A DNA stretch of 13,663 bases from Actinomycetes bacterium (GTDB taxonomy: Bacteria; Actinomycetota; Actinomycetes; Actinomycetales; Microbacteriaceae), in NCBI GenBank assembly GCA_023386365.1, contig JAEWJX010000101.1, positions 1-13,663 of the forward strand. The letters are read 5' to 3'. The notes beneath the pieces were generated by a model, which was not told the origin of the DNA, made no database searches, and was given only the letters and a program-made list of their open reading frames with translations. The stretch's first letter is position 1, and each line of letters starts with the position of its first letter. Both the position numbers and the translations under genes were made by a program. Shown piece after piece: positions 1 to 7,508 of the stretch.

Positions 1-18
1 CCCCCCCCCCCCCCCCCC
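1..18. repeat. 18-nt poly-C homopolymer at the window edge
   Basis: Positions 1-18 are uninterrupted C (poly-G on the minus strand), followed by unremarkable sequence up to the stop of the binding-protein gene at 45. It lies downstream of that gene, where the next gene of its operon would be expected. A pure run this long at the very edge is most simply a contig-end artefact, for example the poly-G calls of two-colour sequencing. A genuine slippery tract cannot be excluded. Confidence 0.7.
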
Positions 19-44
19 ACCGTTGTCCGTCGAAGCGGGGCTGG

Positions 45-1358
45 TTACCAGCCCTCGAGGCCGAGCTGCTGGGCCTGCTTCACCACATCCTCGTCGTACT
101 GCGCCGCTCCGTCAGCGGCCTTGGTGATGCCGGAGCCGACCGCCACCGTGATCTGCTCGAGGGCCGGTCCCTTGATGGGGGAGAGGAACTCGAGGGCCAG
201 GTTGGTCTTGCCCTCGTCGAAGTAGGGCTGCAGGTCGGAGATCATCGCCGGCACGTCGTCGGGCAGCGAGCATCCGTCGATCACGAACGGTCCCTGCGGC
301 GACGAGGTCGACGACTGGATGTCGCAGCTCTCCGGGGTGACGAGGAAGGCCACGAACTTCTTGGCCGCCTCGAGCTTGTCGCCCTCGGTGGAGTTGGGGA
401 TGTAGACCGCGCCCGGCATCCACACGGTGAGGCCGTTGGTGTCGGCGTCGGGCCCGGGGAGCGGGAACGTGCCCACGGTGTCGGCGGCCTCCGGGTTCGT
501 GGTCATCAGCTGGGATGCCGCGAACGTGAGGATCGGGTACTGGGCGCCTGCGCCGGTGGCGACCATCGAGACGCCGTCGGCGTAGGTGGCCGACGCGAAG
601 TCCTCGTTGTAGAGGCCCTTGTCGAACGCCTCCTGCAGGTGCTCGAATCCGGCGAGGGCCGGCTCGTCGACGTACTTGCGCTCGTTGGCGGTGTACGCCT
701 CAGCCCAGTCGGGGTCGTCGGCGAGCACGTTGTTGAAGTCGCCGAGCACGAAGAGCTGCGATGTCCAGGTGTCGCCGTAGGTCTGCACGATGGGTGCGAT
801 GCCGGATGCCTTGATGGTCTCGCTGTTGGAGATGAACTCGTCCCAGGTGGTGGGGATCTCGAGTCCGAGGTCGGCGTAGACGTCCTTGTTGTAGATGACG
901 GCGCCCGCCATCGACTGACCCATCGGCACGCCGTAGAGCGCGTCTCCGGTGGAGACCGACTTCACGAAGTTGTCGTCGAGCTTGCTCGCCCAGTCTTCGC
1001 CCGACAGGTCGACGAGCGTCTTGTCGGGGCTGAGGGCCTGCAGGAGCGAGCCGGAGTTGTAGGCGAAGACGTCGCTCATCTCGCCGGTGGCGAGGCGGGT
1101 CTTGACGAGGTTGTCGCCGTCGGCGCCCTGCGGGCGGGTCTCGACCTTGATGGTGATGTCGGGGTTGTCGGCCATGAACGTGTCGGCGAGGGCGTTGGCC
1201 GTGTCGACGGTGGCTTCCTGGTTGTCGACGAGATAGCTGAGGGTGATCTTGCCGTCGGCGGAGTCGCCGCCGGCGCTGCAGCCAGCGAGTGCGAGCGACA
1301 GGGCGAGCCCTCCGGCACCGAGGGCGACGACGGTGCGTCGCGGGGTGGGGGTGACCAT
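45..1358 (-). CDS. ABC transporter extracellular sugar-binding lipoprotein (family 1 solute-binding protein)
   Basis: The 437-aa product is the substrate-capturing subunit of a carbohydrate ABC importer, tethered outside the membrane. The N-terminus has basic residues (R7, R8), a hydrophobic stretch and a lipobox L24-A25-G26 before C27, the predicted lipidated residue. The remainder has the length and patterns of family 1 binding proteins: a GVP motif followed by an IYNKD-type strand, then a PxTWDEF helix. The start is secure because AAGGAGGT lies 8 nt upstream of the ATG. The gene is divergent from a LacI regulator and a GH78 rhamnosidase, so a rhamnosyl oligosaccharide or glycoside is the likely ligand; this is inferred from context. 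Permease genes are not seen and would lie downstream, beyond the left edge. Expression probably depends on the operator region at 1443-1508. Confidence 0.9.
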   Translation of the reverse strand: MVTPTPRRTVVALGAGGLALSLALAGCSAGGDSADGKITLSYLVDNQEATVDTANALADTFMADNPDITIKVETRPQGADGDNLVKTRLATGEMSDVFAYNSGSLLQALSPDKTLVDLSGEDWASKLDDNFVKSVSTGDALYGVPMGQSMAGAVIYNKDVYADLGLEIPTTWDEFISNSETIKASGIAPIVQTYGDTWTSQLFVLGDFNNVLADDPDWAEAYTANERKYVDEPALAGFEHLQEAFDKGLYNEDFASATYADGVSMVATGAGAQYPILTFAASQLMTTNPEAADTVGTFPLPGPDADTNGLTVWMPGAVYIPNSTEGDKLEAAKKFVAFLVTPESCDIQSSTSSPQGPFVIDGCSLPDDVPAMISDLQPYFDEGKTNLALEFLSPIKGPALEQITVAVGSGITKAADGAAQYDEDVVKQAQQLGLEGW

Positions 1359-1362
1359 GCTT

Positions 1363-1380
1363 CTTTACCTCCTTGTAAAG
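1363..1380 (-). promoter_or_regulatory. Inverted repeat framing the Shine-Dalgarno of the binding-protein gene
   Basis: In the minus-strand sense the leader reads CTTTAC-AAGGAG-GTAAAG, a perfect 6-bp stem around a 6-nt loop holding the core of a strong Shine-Dalgarno. The last SD bases (GT) fall in the 3' arm. The ATG follows 4 nt after the stem. The structure may tune initiation or mRNA stability. A chance match is possible because the stem is short and has only two GC pairs. Confidence 0.45.
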
Positions 1381-1427
1381 CACTGCGTGTGATTGCCCGA
1401 GTTTGCCCTCGGTGCTTGGCGTTGCTC

Positions 1428-1457
1428 ACGTTACGAGCGGCTGAACGATTTTGTCAA
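1428..1457 (-). promoter_or_regulatory. Predicted sigma-70-type promoter of the binding-protein gene
   Basis: On the minus strand a perfect -35 TTGACA (1457-1452) is followed by an 18-nt spacer and TAACGT (1433-1428) as a weaker -10. Transcription would start near 1421, giving a leader of about 60 nt that contains the SD hairpin. The first base of the -35 coincides with the edge of a 10-bp inverted-repeat arm (1457-1466), a sensible place for repressor binding. Confidence 0.6.
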
Positions 1458-1508
1458 CCGATCTACACAAAGTTTTTGAATCGTTCTACGATCGACCCGT
1501 AGATCGGT
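1443..1508. promoter_or_regulatory. Operator region with nested inverted repeats between the binding protein and LacI genes
   Basis: Two exact dyads interleave here. ACCGATCTAC (1457-1466) matches GTAGATCGGT (1499-1508), with arm centres 42 bp apart (about four helical turns). GAACGATT (1443-1450) matches AATCGTTC (1479-1486). A shorter one, TCTACG-N7-CGTAGA, spans 1485-1503. They overlap the -35 of the leftward promoter and precede a possible rightward -10 (TATGGT, 1510-1515). The divergently encoded LacI protein is the obvious candidate ligand; which dyad it uses cannot be decided from sequence. Confidence 0.5.
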
Positions 1509-1587
1509 CTATGGTCGTCTCGCTGCCGGTATCGTGTGACGACGCGACCGACCTCACCGACGAGGCGGACGCAGGAGGGAGAGCCGG

Positions 1588-2610
1588 ATGGATCGCACCA
1601 GGGCGGCGACGATCGAAGACGTCGCGCGCATGGCCGGGGTCTCCCGAGCCGCCGTCTCGAAAGTGATCCGCGAGGCCTACGGCGTGAGTCCCGCGATGCG
1701 CGAACGCGTCAACGCGGCGATCGAGACCCTCGACTACCGCCCCCGGGTGGCGGCCCGCGCGATGCGCGGAGCGAGCTTCACGATCGGTGTCGAGCTGCCC
1801 CACATCGGCAACCCGTTCTTCACCAAGATCGTCGCCGGCGCCACCGCTGCCCTCGCCGGAACGCGGTACCAGCTGATCATCGCCCCCGCCGACACGAACG
1901 GCGAGGAAGGTGTGCGTGCTCTGGGTGCGCTCGCCGACCGTCAGGTCGACGGCATCATCGCGATCTCGCCGCTCGTCGCCACCGACTGGCTCGAACGACT
2001 CGGACGCCGGATGCCCGTGGTGATGCTCGGACGCCACGACCGGTCCGAGCACTACGACACCGTCACCGGCGATGACGCCGAAGGCACCCGCCTCGCCATG
2101 GAGCATCTGCTCGGGCTCGGGCACCGCCGCATCGTGCACCTCACCCGCAGCGAAGAGGTGACCGCGCCCGGCTCGGGAACGCCGCACGCCATCCGTCTCG
2201 AGCACTACGAGTCGGCGATGCGCGCTGCGGGGCTCGGCGACCACATCCGCATCGTGCGCACCGGCGTCACCGAGGAATCCGCCCGCGTCGACACGCTCGC
2301 GCTGCTCGACGACGAGATCCCCACCGCGATCTTCGCCGGCAACGACGAACTCGCCCTCGGTGCGCAGCGAGCTGTGGCCGAGCGGGGGATCGGCGCCGCA
2401 CGGGTCTCGATCGTCGGCTACGACGACGTCGAGATCGCCGGCCACCCCGCCATCTCGCTCACCAGCCTCGACCAGGCAGGTACCGCGATGGGCGAGCGCG
2501 CCATCCGCCTCCTGCTCGAACGCGTCGAGGGTCGCACCGAACCGGTGCACCACACCGTCGAACCTCTGCTCCGCGTCCGCCGGTCATCCGGCCCGGCGCC
2601 CGACGCCTGA
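1588..2610 (+). CDS. LacI-family transcriptional regulator
   Basis: A 340-aa DNA-binding repressor of the LacI/GalR family, cytoplasmic and normal in length. An N-terminal helix-turn-helix spans about residues 8-27 with recognition helix SRAAVSKVI. The hinge YRPRVAARAMR (50-60) has Met59 where many relatives have the minor-groove-intercalating Leu. A periplasmic-binding-protein-like effector domain follows, with the typical GNDELALGA and GYDDVEIA segments and the family's C-terminal LDQ...MG element. AGGAGG sits 9 nt before the ATG. The gene is divergent from the sugar-binding lipoprotein and 45 nt upstream of the rhamnosidase, probably co-transcribed with it. It most likely controls this locus in response to an imported rhamnoside or breakdown product. 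The family call is firm; the ligand is inferred. Confidence 0.95.
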   Translation: MDRTRAATIEDVARMAGVSRAAVSKVIREAYGVSPAMRERVNAAIETLDYRPRVAARAMRGASFTIGVELPHIGNPFFTKIVAGATAALAGTRYQLIIAPADTNGEEGVRALGALADRQVDGIIAISPLVATDWLERLGRRMPVVMLGRHDRSEHYDTVTGDDAEGTRLAMEHLLGLGHRRIVHLTRSEEVTAPGSGTPHAIRLEHYESAMRAAGLGDHIRIVRTGVTEESARVDTLALLDDEIPTAIFAGNDELALGAQRAVAERGIGAARVSIVGYDDVEIAGHPAISLTSLDQAGTAMGERAIRLLLERVEGRTEPVHHTVEPLLRVRRSSGPAPDA

Positions 2611-2655
2611 CCACCTTCCACCGATGCCCGCACGCCGGGCGAAGAAAGGACACCG

Positions 2656-5319
2656 ATGTCCCCCGCACTTCCCGCCCTCGGGACCGAAGCCGCCGACGCG
2701 CGCGTCGTGCACCTCCGCACGCAGTACCCGGAGGGGCTGATCGGCGTTCCGACGGCGGGGCTGCGGCTGTCGTGGCAGGCGCAGGCGTCGAGCACGCAGC
2801 TCGGCTACCAGGTGGCGTGGTCGGGCGGGCAGGAGGGGACCTCCGATCCGGTCGCATCGGATGCCGCGATCGGCGTGCCCGCTCCCGGGCCGGTGTTGGT
2901 CCCGGGTGAGACGCGCCGGTACGCGGTGCGCATCGCCACCGCTCAGGGTTGGTCGGCCTGGAGTGAGCCGGTCGAGGTGGAGTCGTCGATCGACCCGACC
3001 GCCCTCGTCGCGACCCCGATCGGCGGCTCCCAGCCTGTCGAGGGGCCGGTCATGATCTTCCGCCGCGACCTCGACCTCTCGGCCGCGCCCGTGCGCGCCC
3101 GACTGCGGGCAACGTTCTGGGGCATCGGCGAGGTCCGCATCAACGGTCGCGCGGCGTTCGACGAGCACCTCGCGCCGGGCTGGACCGCCTACGACGACCG
3201 GGTGCTGCTCGGCACCTGGGATGTCACCTCGCTGTTGAGGGAGGGCGCGAACACGATCGGCGCACTGCTCGCCGACGGTTGGTACCGCGGCCGGCTCGGC
3301 TGGACGGACGGCACCGAGCACTACGGCTCGCAGGCGGCTCTGCTCGCTCAGCTGGAGATCGACTGCGCCGACGGCTCGCGCGTCGTCGTGGGCACCTCAC
3401 CGGAGTGGACGACCTCGACCGGATCGATCCTCTCGGCGAGCCTCTACGACGGAGTGGAGATCGATCTCCGAAACGAGCCGATCGGGTGGCAAGCGCCCGG
3501 GTTCGACGACTCCGGATGGGCGGCCTCCGAGCGGGTCGACGTCGACCTGACGGCGGTGGAGCCGCGGATCACCGGTGGCGTGCGCACCGTCGCGGAGTGG
3601 CCCGTCGAGCCGCGCCCGATCGACGGGCGCACCGACCTCGACCTGGGGCAGAATATCGCCGGATGGCTGCGACTGGTCGTGTCCGGTGCGGCAGGCGACC
3701 GCGTGGTCGTGCGTCACGCAGAGGTGCTCGAACCCGACGGCACGCTTCACGTGGCCGCGCTCCGCACCGCGAAGGCGACCGACGTCTATGTGCTGGCGCA
3801 CGACGGCGAGACCGTCCTCGAGCCGAGCTTCACCTTCCACGGCTTCCAGTACGCCGACGTGACCGGTGCCGAGGTCGTGTCGGCCACCGCGGTCGCGATC
3901 TCCAGTGCCGACATCCCGCGTTCGACGTTCGCGTCGAGCGCCCCGCTGCTGGAGCGTCTGCACTCGAATGTGGCGTGGTCGCAGCGCGACAACTTCGTGT
4001 CGCTCCCCACCGACTGCCCGCAGCGCGACGAGCGTCTCGGCTGGACCGGTGACGCGCAGGCGTTCGCCCCCACCGCCTCCACCCTGTTCGACGTCGAATC
4101 GTTCTGGATGTCGTGGCTGCGCGACCTCGAACTCGACCAGGATGCCGAGGGCGGCGTCGCGAACGTCGTGCCCGACATCCTCTCGCGCGAGAGCGACGGT
4201 CACTGGCCCACGACGGGCCGCGCCGGCTGGGGCGATGCGGCGACCATCGTGCCCTGGGCGGTCTACGAGTCGTACGGCAGCGACGAGGTGCTCGCGCGGC
4301 AGCTCGACAGCATGCGCCGCTGGGTGGGCAGCCTGGAGCGCCGCGCCGGCGGGGGGCTGCTGCCCACCGAGTTCCAGTTCGGGGACTGGCTCGACCCGGA
4401 CGCACCCGGTGACCAGCCGTGGGCCGCGAAGACGTCGGCCGACTTCGTCGCGAACGCCTTCTTCGCCCGCAGTGCCGAGTTGCTCGCCGATGCCGAGGTG
4501 CTCGTCGGCGACCGGGCGCGCGGGGAGGCTGCGCGCGAGCTCTCGCGGCGGGTCGCCGCGCAGACCTGGTCGACGTGGGGCGATGAGGCGATTGCCACCC
4601 AGACCGGTGCCGCGATCGCGCTCGAGTTCCGCATCGCCCCCGAGGAGGCGCGCGAGCGCGTCGCAGCCGAACTCGCGCGCAATGTGCGCGACGAGCGCGG
4701 ACGCATCGCCACCGGCTTCCTCGGCACCCCGCTCGTGCTGTTCGCGCTCACACATGCCGGCTACGTCGACGAGGCGTACCTCATGCTGCTGCGCACCGAG
4801 GCGCCGTCGTGGCTCTACCAGGTGGAGATGGGGGCGACGACCGTCTGGGAGCGGTGGGACGCGCTTGCTCCCGACGGCAGCATCCACTCCGGTGAGATGG
4901 CCACCGGCGACAGCTCCGGCATGCTCTCGTTCAACCACTACGCATATGGAGCGGTGATCGACTGGGTGTACCGGTACGTCGCCGGGCTCGGTTCGACCCC
5001 TGATGCGCCCGGCTACCGGCGCATCCTGGTGTCGCCGCGTCCGTCGACCGCGGTCACCTGGGCGCGGGCGTCGATCGACACCCGGTTGGGTGCAGCCTCC
5101 GTCGACTGGCGGTCGGATGCGGGGCGCCTGGAGCTGGATCTCGTGGTGCCGTTCGGGGCGGAGGCGGTGCTCGACCTCGCCCTCGACGACGGCGCGACGG
5201 TGGAGGTCGACGGTCGGGATCATGACGGCGCCCCGCTGGGCCCCGGGCCCCACCGGGTGGTCGCGAACGGGGTGCGTGTCGCCGATCCCGGGGTGATCGC
5301 CCAGCGCCTGCCCAGCTAA
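2656..5319 (+). CDS. Alpha-L-rhamnosidase, glycoside hydrolase family 78
   Basis: An 887-aa inverting glycosidase that removes terminal alpha-L-rhamnose. The order matches GH78: an N-terminal fibronectin-like domain (about 15-115), a rhamnosidase N domain (about 130-310, with GWYRG at 208-212), a concanavalin-like domain (about 325-425, with DLDLGQN at 327-333 and FHGFQY at 394-399), an (alpha/alpha)6 catalytic barrel (about 430-790) and a C-terminal beta domain. The catalytic signature DCPQRDERLGWTGD occupies 453-466 and contains the likely general acid E459. WERWD (731-735) holds E732, the likely base region. There is no signal peptide, so it acts in the cytoplasm on imported substrate. AAAGGA lies 5 nt before the start. 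It follows the LacI gene on the same strand, and no terminator is evident between them. Confidence 0.93.
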   Translation: MSPALPALGTEAADARVVHLRTQYPEGLIGVPTAGLRLSWQAQASSTQLGYQVAWSGGQEGTSDPVASDAAIGVPAPGPVLVPGETRRYAVRIATAQGWSAWSEPVEVESSIDPTALVATPIGGSQPVEGPVMIFRRDLDLSAAPVRARLRATFWGIGEVRINGRAAFDEHLAPGWTAYDDRVLLGTWDVTSLLREGANTIGALLADGWYRGRLGWTDGTEHYGSQAALLAQLEIDCADGSRVVVGTSPEWTTSTGSILSASLYDGVEIDLRNEPIGWQAPGFDDSGWAASERVDVDLTAVEPRITGGVRTVAEWPVEPRPIDGRTDLDLGQNIAGWLRLVVSGAAGDRVVVRHAEVLEPDGTLHVAALRTAKATDVYVLAHDGETVLEPSFTFHGFQYADVTGAEVVSATAVAISSADIPRSTFASSAPLLERLHSNVAWSQRDNFVSLPTDCPQRDERLGWTGDAQAFAPTASTLFDVESFWMSWLRDLELDQDAEGGVANVVPDILSRESDGHWPTTGRAGWGDAATIVPWAVYESYGSDEVLARQLDSMRRWVGSLERRAGGGLLPTEFQFGDWLDPDAPGDQPWAAKTSADFVANAFFARSAELLADAEVLVGDRARGEAARELSRRVAAQTWSTWGDEAIATQTGAAIALEFRIAPEEARERVAAELARNVRDERGRIATGFLGTPLVLFALTHAGYVDEAYLMLLRTEAPSWLYQVEMGATTVWERWDALAPDGSIHSGEMATGDSSGMLSFNHYAYGAVIDWVYRYVAGLGSTPDAPGYRRILVSPRPSTAVTWARASIDTRLGAASVDWRSDAGRLELDLVVPFGAEAVLDLALDDGATVEVDGRDHDGAPLGPGPHRVVANGVRVADPGVIAQRLPS

Positions 5320-5358
5320 CCGACAATGCGGTCGGTAGTATGGACCGCATGGTCTACC
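5319..5358 (+). promoter_or_regulatory. Leaderless promoter with overlapping operator dyads for the MFS-TetR pair
   Basis: A -10-like TAGTAT (5336-5341) stands exactly 7 nt before ATG 5349. Several dyads overlap it: ACCGAC-N6-GTCGGT (5319-5336), a perfect 8-bp ATGCGGTC-N9-GACCGCAT (5326-5350), and GACC-GCAT-GGTC (5343-5354). The region starts inside the rhamnosidase stop codon. No convincing -35 was found. The arrangement suits autorepression by the TetR protein encoded second in the operon, bound over the promoter. Confidence 0.6.
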
Positions 5359-6884
5359 AAACGGATGCGCCCGGCCGCATGGTGCGCGCCGGCGCGCGGG
5401 AATGGGCGGGGCTCGGTGTCCTGACGCTGGCGGTCGTGCTGCTGGCGGTCGACGGCACCGTGCTCGCGCTCGCCGTGCCGTCGCTCAGCGCCGATCTGGC
5501 GCCCACGGCGACGCAGCTGCTGTGGATCGGAGACATCTACTCCTTCGCACTCGCGGGGCTGCTCATCACGATGGGCAACGTGGCCGACCGCGTCGGCCGC
5601 AAGCATCTGCTGCTGATCGGCAGCGTCGGGTTCGGGTTGTCGTCGATCTTCGCCGCCATGGCGACCACCCCGGAGATGCTGATCGCGGCGCGTGCGGTGC
5701 TCGGCATCAGCGGCGCAACCCTCATGCCGTCGACCCTGTCGATCGTGCGCTCGATGTTCGCGAAACCCGCGCAGCGCACCCGCGCCATCGCGATCTGGTC
5801 GGCGGGTGCCACCGGCGGTGCCGCCGCGGGACCGCTCATCGGCGGCGCGCTCCTCGAGAGCTTCGAATGGGGTGCCGTCTTCCTCATCAACGTGCCGGTC
5901 GTGGTGGTCATCGTGATCGCCGGTGCGATCCTGCTGCCCGAGTCGCGCAATCCGAGCCGCGCATCCATCGACGTGCTGTCGGCGGTGCTGTCGATCGCCG
6001 CCATCGTGCCGATCGTGTACGGGGTGAAGCACGCCATCGGCGACGGCTTCGACGCGACGGTCGTCGTCGCGCTGGTGGTCGGTGTCGCGTCGGCTGCCGT
6101 GTTCGTGCGGCGCCAGCGTCGACTCGTCACCCCGCTCATCGACCTCGACCTCTTCCGGGTCCCGGCGTTCTCGGGCGCGGTCATCGCGAACACCCTCTCG
6201 GTCTTCGCCTTCAGCGGGCTGCTGTTCTTCTTCTCCCAGTACCTGCAGCTCGTGCGCGGGTTCTCGCCGTTCGTGGCGGGGCTCGCCGAGCTGCCGTCGA
6301 CGATCGCATCCATCGCGGTGATCGCGGTGATCGGCGTGATCCTGCGCAAGCTCGGAGCGGGGCGCGCGATCGGGGGAGGCCTGGCCGTCGCGGGTGTCGG
6401 CTTCGCGGTACTCGCCGCCGCCGAGGGGCTCGACGGGTATCTGGCGATGGCGGTCGGCCTCGCGATCATCGGCCTCGGCGTGGGTGTCTCGATGACGCTG
6501 TCGACGGATGCGATCGTCGGGGCCGCGCCGCGGGAGCGGGCGGGAGCCGCCGCATCCATCTCCGAGACCGGGTACGAGCTCGGTGTCGCCCTGGGCATCG
6601 CGGTGCTCGGGTCGCTGCAGATGCTCATCTACCGCGCGACCCTCACCGTTCCGGCGGGACTGCCCGCTGGCCACGCCGACGCCCTCCGCGATTCGCTCGC
6701 CAATGGCAGCGCGCTCCTCGACCCGACGGATGCCGTCGCCGGCCGGGCGCTCGAGGCCGCCCAGCACTCGTTCACCACCGGCATGCAGGTGACGTCGGTG
6801 GTGGCCGCGCTCGTGCTGTTCGCGGCTGCCGTGATCGCGTGGCGTGTCATCCCGTCGACCCGCGGACGTGCTGAGATTCACTGA
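5349..6884 (+). CDS. QacA-like MFS drug efflux transporter (DHA2, 14 TM)
   Basis: A 511-aa proton-coupled multidrug exporter of the cytoplasmic membrane. The sequence follows the QacA/SmvA/LfrA pattern: TM1 with acidic D35 in VDGTVL, WIGDIYS with D62 in TM2, motif A GNVADRVGRKH, and the antiporter motif C region GATGGAAAGPLIGG followed by a conserved FLINVP segment. The hydrophobicity and length fit 14 helices. ATG 5349 was chosen because TAGTAT lies 7 nt upstream and no Shine-Dalgarno precedes it or the alternatives. ATG 5340 falls inside that -10 element, and ATG 5379 would trim the N-terminus further. The stop overlaps the next gene's start (TGATG), so the pair is translationally coupled. 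Likely substrates are lipophilic cations or biocides, by family analogy only. Confidence 0.9.
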   Translation: MVYQTDAPGRMVRAGAREWAGLGVLTLAVVLLAVDGTVLALAVPSLSADLAPTATQLLWIGDIYSFALAGLLITMGNVADRVGRKHLLLIGSVGFGLSSIFAAMATTPEMLIAARAVLGISGATLMPSTLSIVRSMFAKPAQRTRAIAIWSAGATGGAAAGPLIGGALLESFEWGAVFLINVPVVVVIVIAGAILLPESRNPSRASIDVLSAVLSIAAIVPIVYGVKHAIGDGFDATVVVALVVGVASAAVFVRRQRRLVTPLIDLDLFRVPAFSGAVIANTLSVFAFSGLLFFFSQYLQLVRGFSPFVAGLAELPSTIASIAVIAVIGVILRKLGAGRAIGGGLAVAGVGFAVLAAAEGLDGYLAMAVGLAIIGLGVGVSMTLSTDAIVGAAPRERAGAAASISETGYELGVALGIAVLGSLQMLIYRATLTVPAGLPAGHADALRDSLANGSALLDPTDAVAGRALEAAQHSFTTGMQVTSVVAALVLFAAAVIAWRVIPSTRGRAEIH

Positions 6885-7441
6885 TGACCGAGACGCCGGC
6901 GACACGCGACAAGGCACGCACGCGGCGCGCGATCCTCGACGCCGCCGAGAAGGTGTTCACGACCTCGGGCTACGCGACCTCGCTCGCCGAGATCGCGGCG
7001 GAGGCGGGGGTGTCGAAGAGCGGTCTGTTGCACCACTTCGGCAGCCGTGACGACCTGGTGTTCGCGGTGGTGGCGGATGGCGTCGAGCGTTTCCGGCAGG
7101 AGGTGCTCGACCGGGTCGACCTCAGCGAGAACCGCCCCGGCAAGCTGCTGCGCGGGTATGTGCGGGCGATGTGCGACCCGACCGGCGCGATCCTGTCGGC
7201 GTTCGCCGGCAACAGCATCTCGAAGGTCGCCGGCGTCGTGCCGGGGGTGGCGGAGCTGTTCGCCGAGGACGAGGCGCGGTGGCGCGCCGAGCTGAGCGCC
7301 GACGGCCTGCCGCTCGAGCGGGTGCTCATCGTGCGTTACGGCGCCGAGGGAGTGGCGGGCGCCATCAGCACCTGGGTGATCGACGTCGACGATCTCGCGC
7401 GGGTGCGCGCGGAACTGCTGCGGCTGGCCGAGCCGGCGTAG
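6884..7441 (+). CDS. TetR-family transcriptional regulator
   Basis: A 185-aa one-component repressor. The N-terminal TetR DNA-binding domain covers about residues 10-58: RRAILDAAEKVF, then helix-turn-helix TSLAEIAAEAGVSKSGLLHHF (32-52), then the usual R-D-D-L helix. The rest is a helical, poorly conserved ligand and dimerisation domain. The ATG shares one base with the stop of the MFS gene and has only a weak SD, so translation probably depends on coupling. Being second in an efflux operon, it most likely represses that operon through the dyads at 5319-5358 and releases when an exported compound binds. Regulator and efflux families are clear; autoregulation is inferred from position and dyads. 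Confidence 0.92.
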   Translation: MTETPATRDKARTRRAILDAAEKVFTTSGYATSLAEIAAEAGVSKSGLLHHFGSRDDLVFAVVADGVERFRQEVLDRVDLSENRPGKLLRGYVRAMCDPTGAILSAFAGNSISKVAGVVPGVAELFAEDEARWRAELSADGLPLERVLIVRYGAEGVAGAISTWVIDVDDLARVRAELLRLAEPA

Positions 7442-7495
7442 CGTTCCCTAGCGACGGGCGGTGCGGGTCGTCGCGGTTTCTCAGCCTCTGCCACC

Positions 7496-7508
7496 TAGCC
7501 TGGATCCG
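7496..7508 (+). promoter_or_regulatory. Leaderless-type -10 element of the permease operon
   Basis: TAGCCT (7496-7501) is followed by exactly 7 nt and ATG 7509, the same geometry as before the MFS gene. No recognisable -35 or Shine-Dalgarno is present. The 67-bp gap after the TetR gene shows no clear terminator, and I found no Zur-like AT-rich palindrome in it. Confidence 0.55.

Noticed and set aside
639..1502. 287-codon plus-strand frame opposite the binding protein
   Set aside because: Shadow of the lipoprotein gene, with Val/Gly/Glu-rich low-complexity sequence that also crosses the divergent promoter region.
2626..2640. GCCCG-N5-CGGGC stem between the LacI and rhamnosidase genes as a terminator
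   Set aside because: Only 5 bp with no T-run, and it lies just before the rhamnosidase SD, so co-transcription is more likely.
3397..5253. 618-codon minus-strand frame opposite the rhamnosidase
   Set aside because: The plus strand carries full GH78 motifs; the antisense product shows no recognisable fold.
5340..5342. ATG 5340 as start of the MFS gene
   Set aside because: It lies within the -10-like TAGTAT and has no Shine-Dalgarno; ATG 5349 fits the leaderless spacing better. It remains possible.
5316..6917. 533-codon minus-strand frame opposite the MFS gene
   Set aside because: Low-complexity Arg/Asp/His composition typical of antisense shadow frames, while the opposite strand encodes a clear QacA-like transporter.
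7461..7508. GTG 7461 as start of the permease
   Set aside because: No ribosome binding site, and the extension would cover the TAGCCT -10 element; ATG 7509 begins immediately before the first hydrophobic helix.
7442..7508. Possible Zur or other metal-regulator operator before the permease operon
   Set aside because: No AT-rich palindrome or other convincing dyad was found in this gap.
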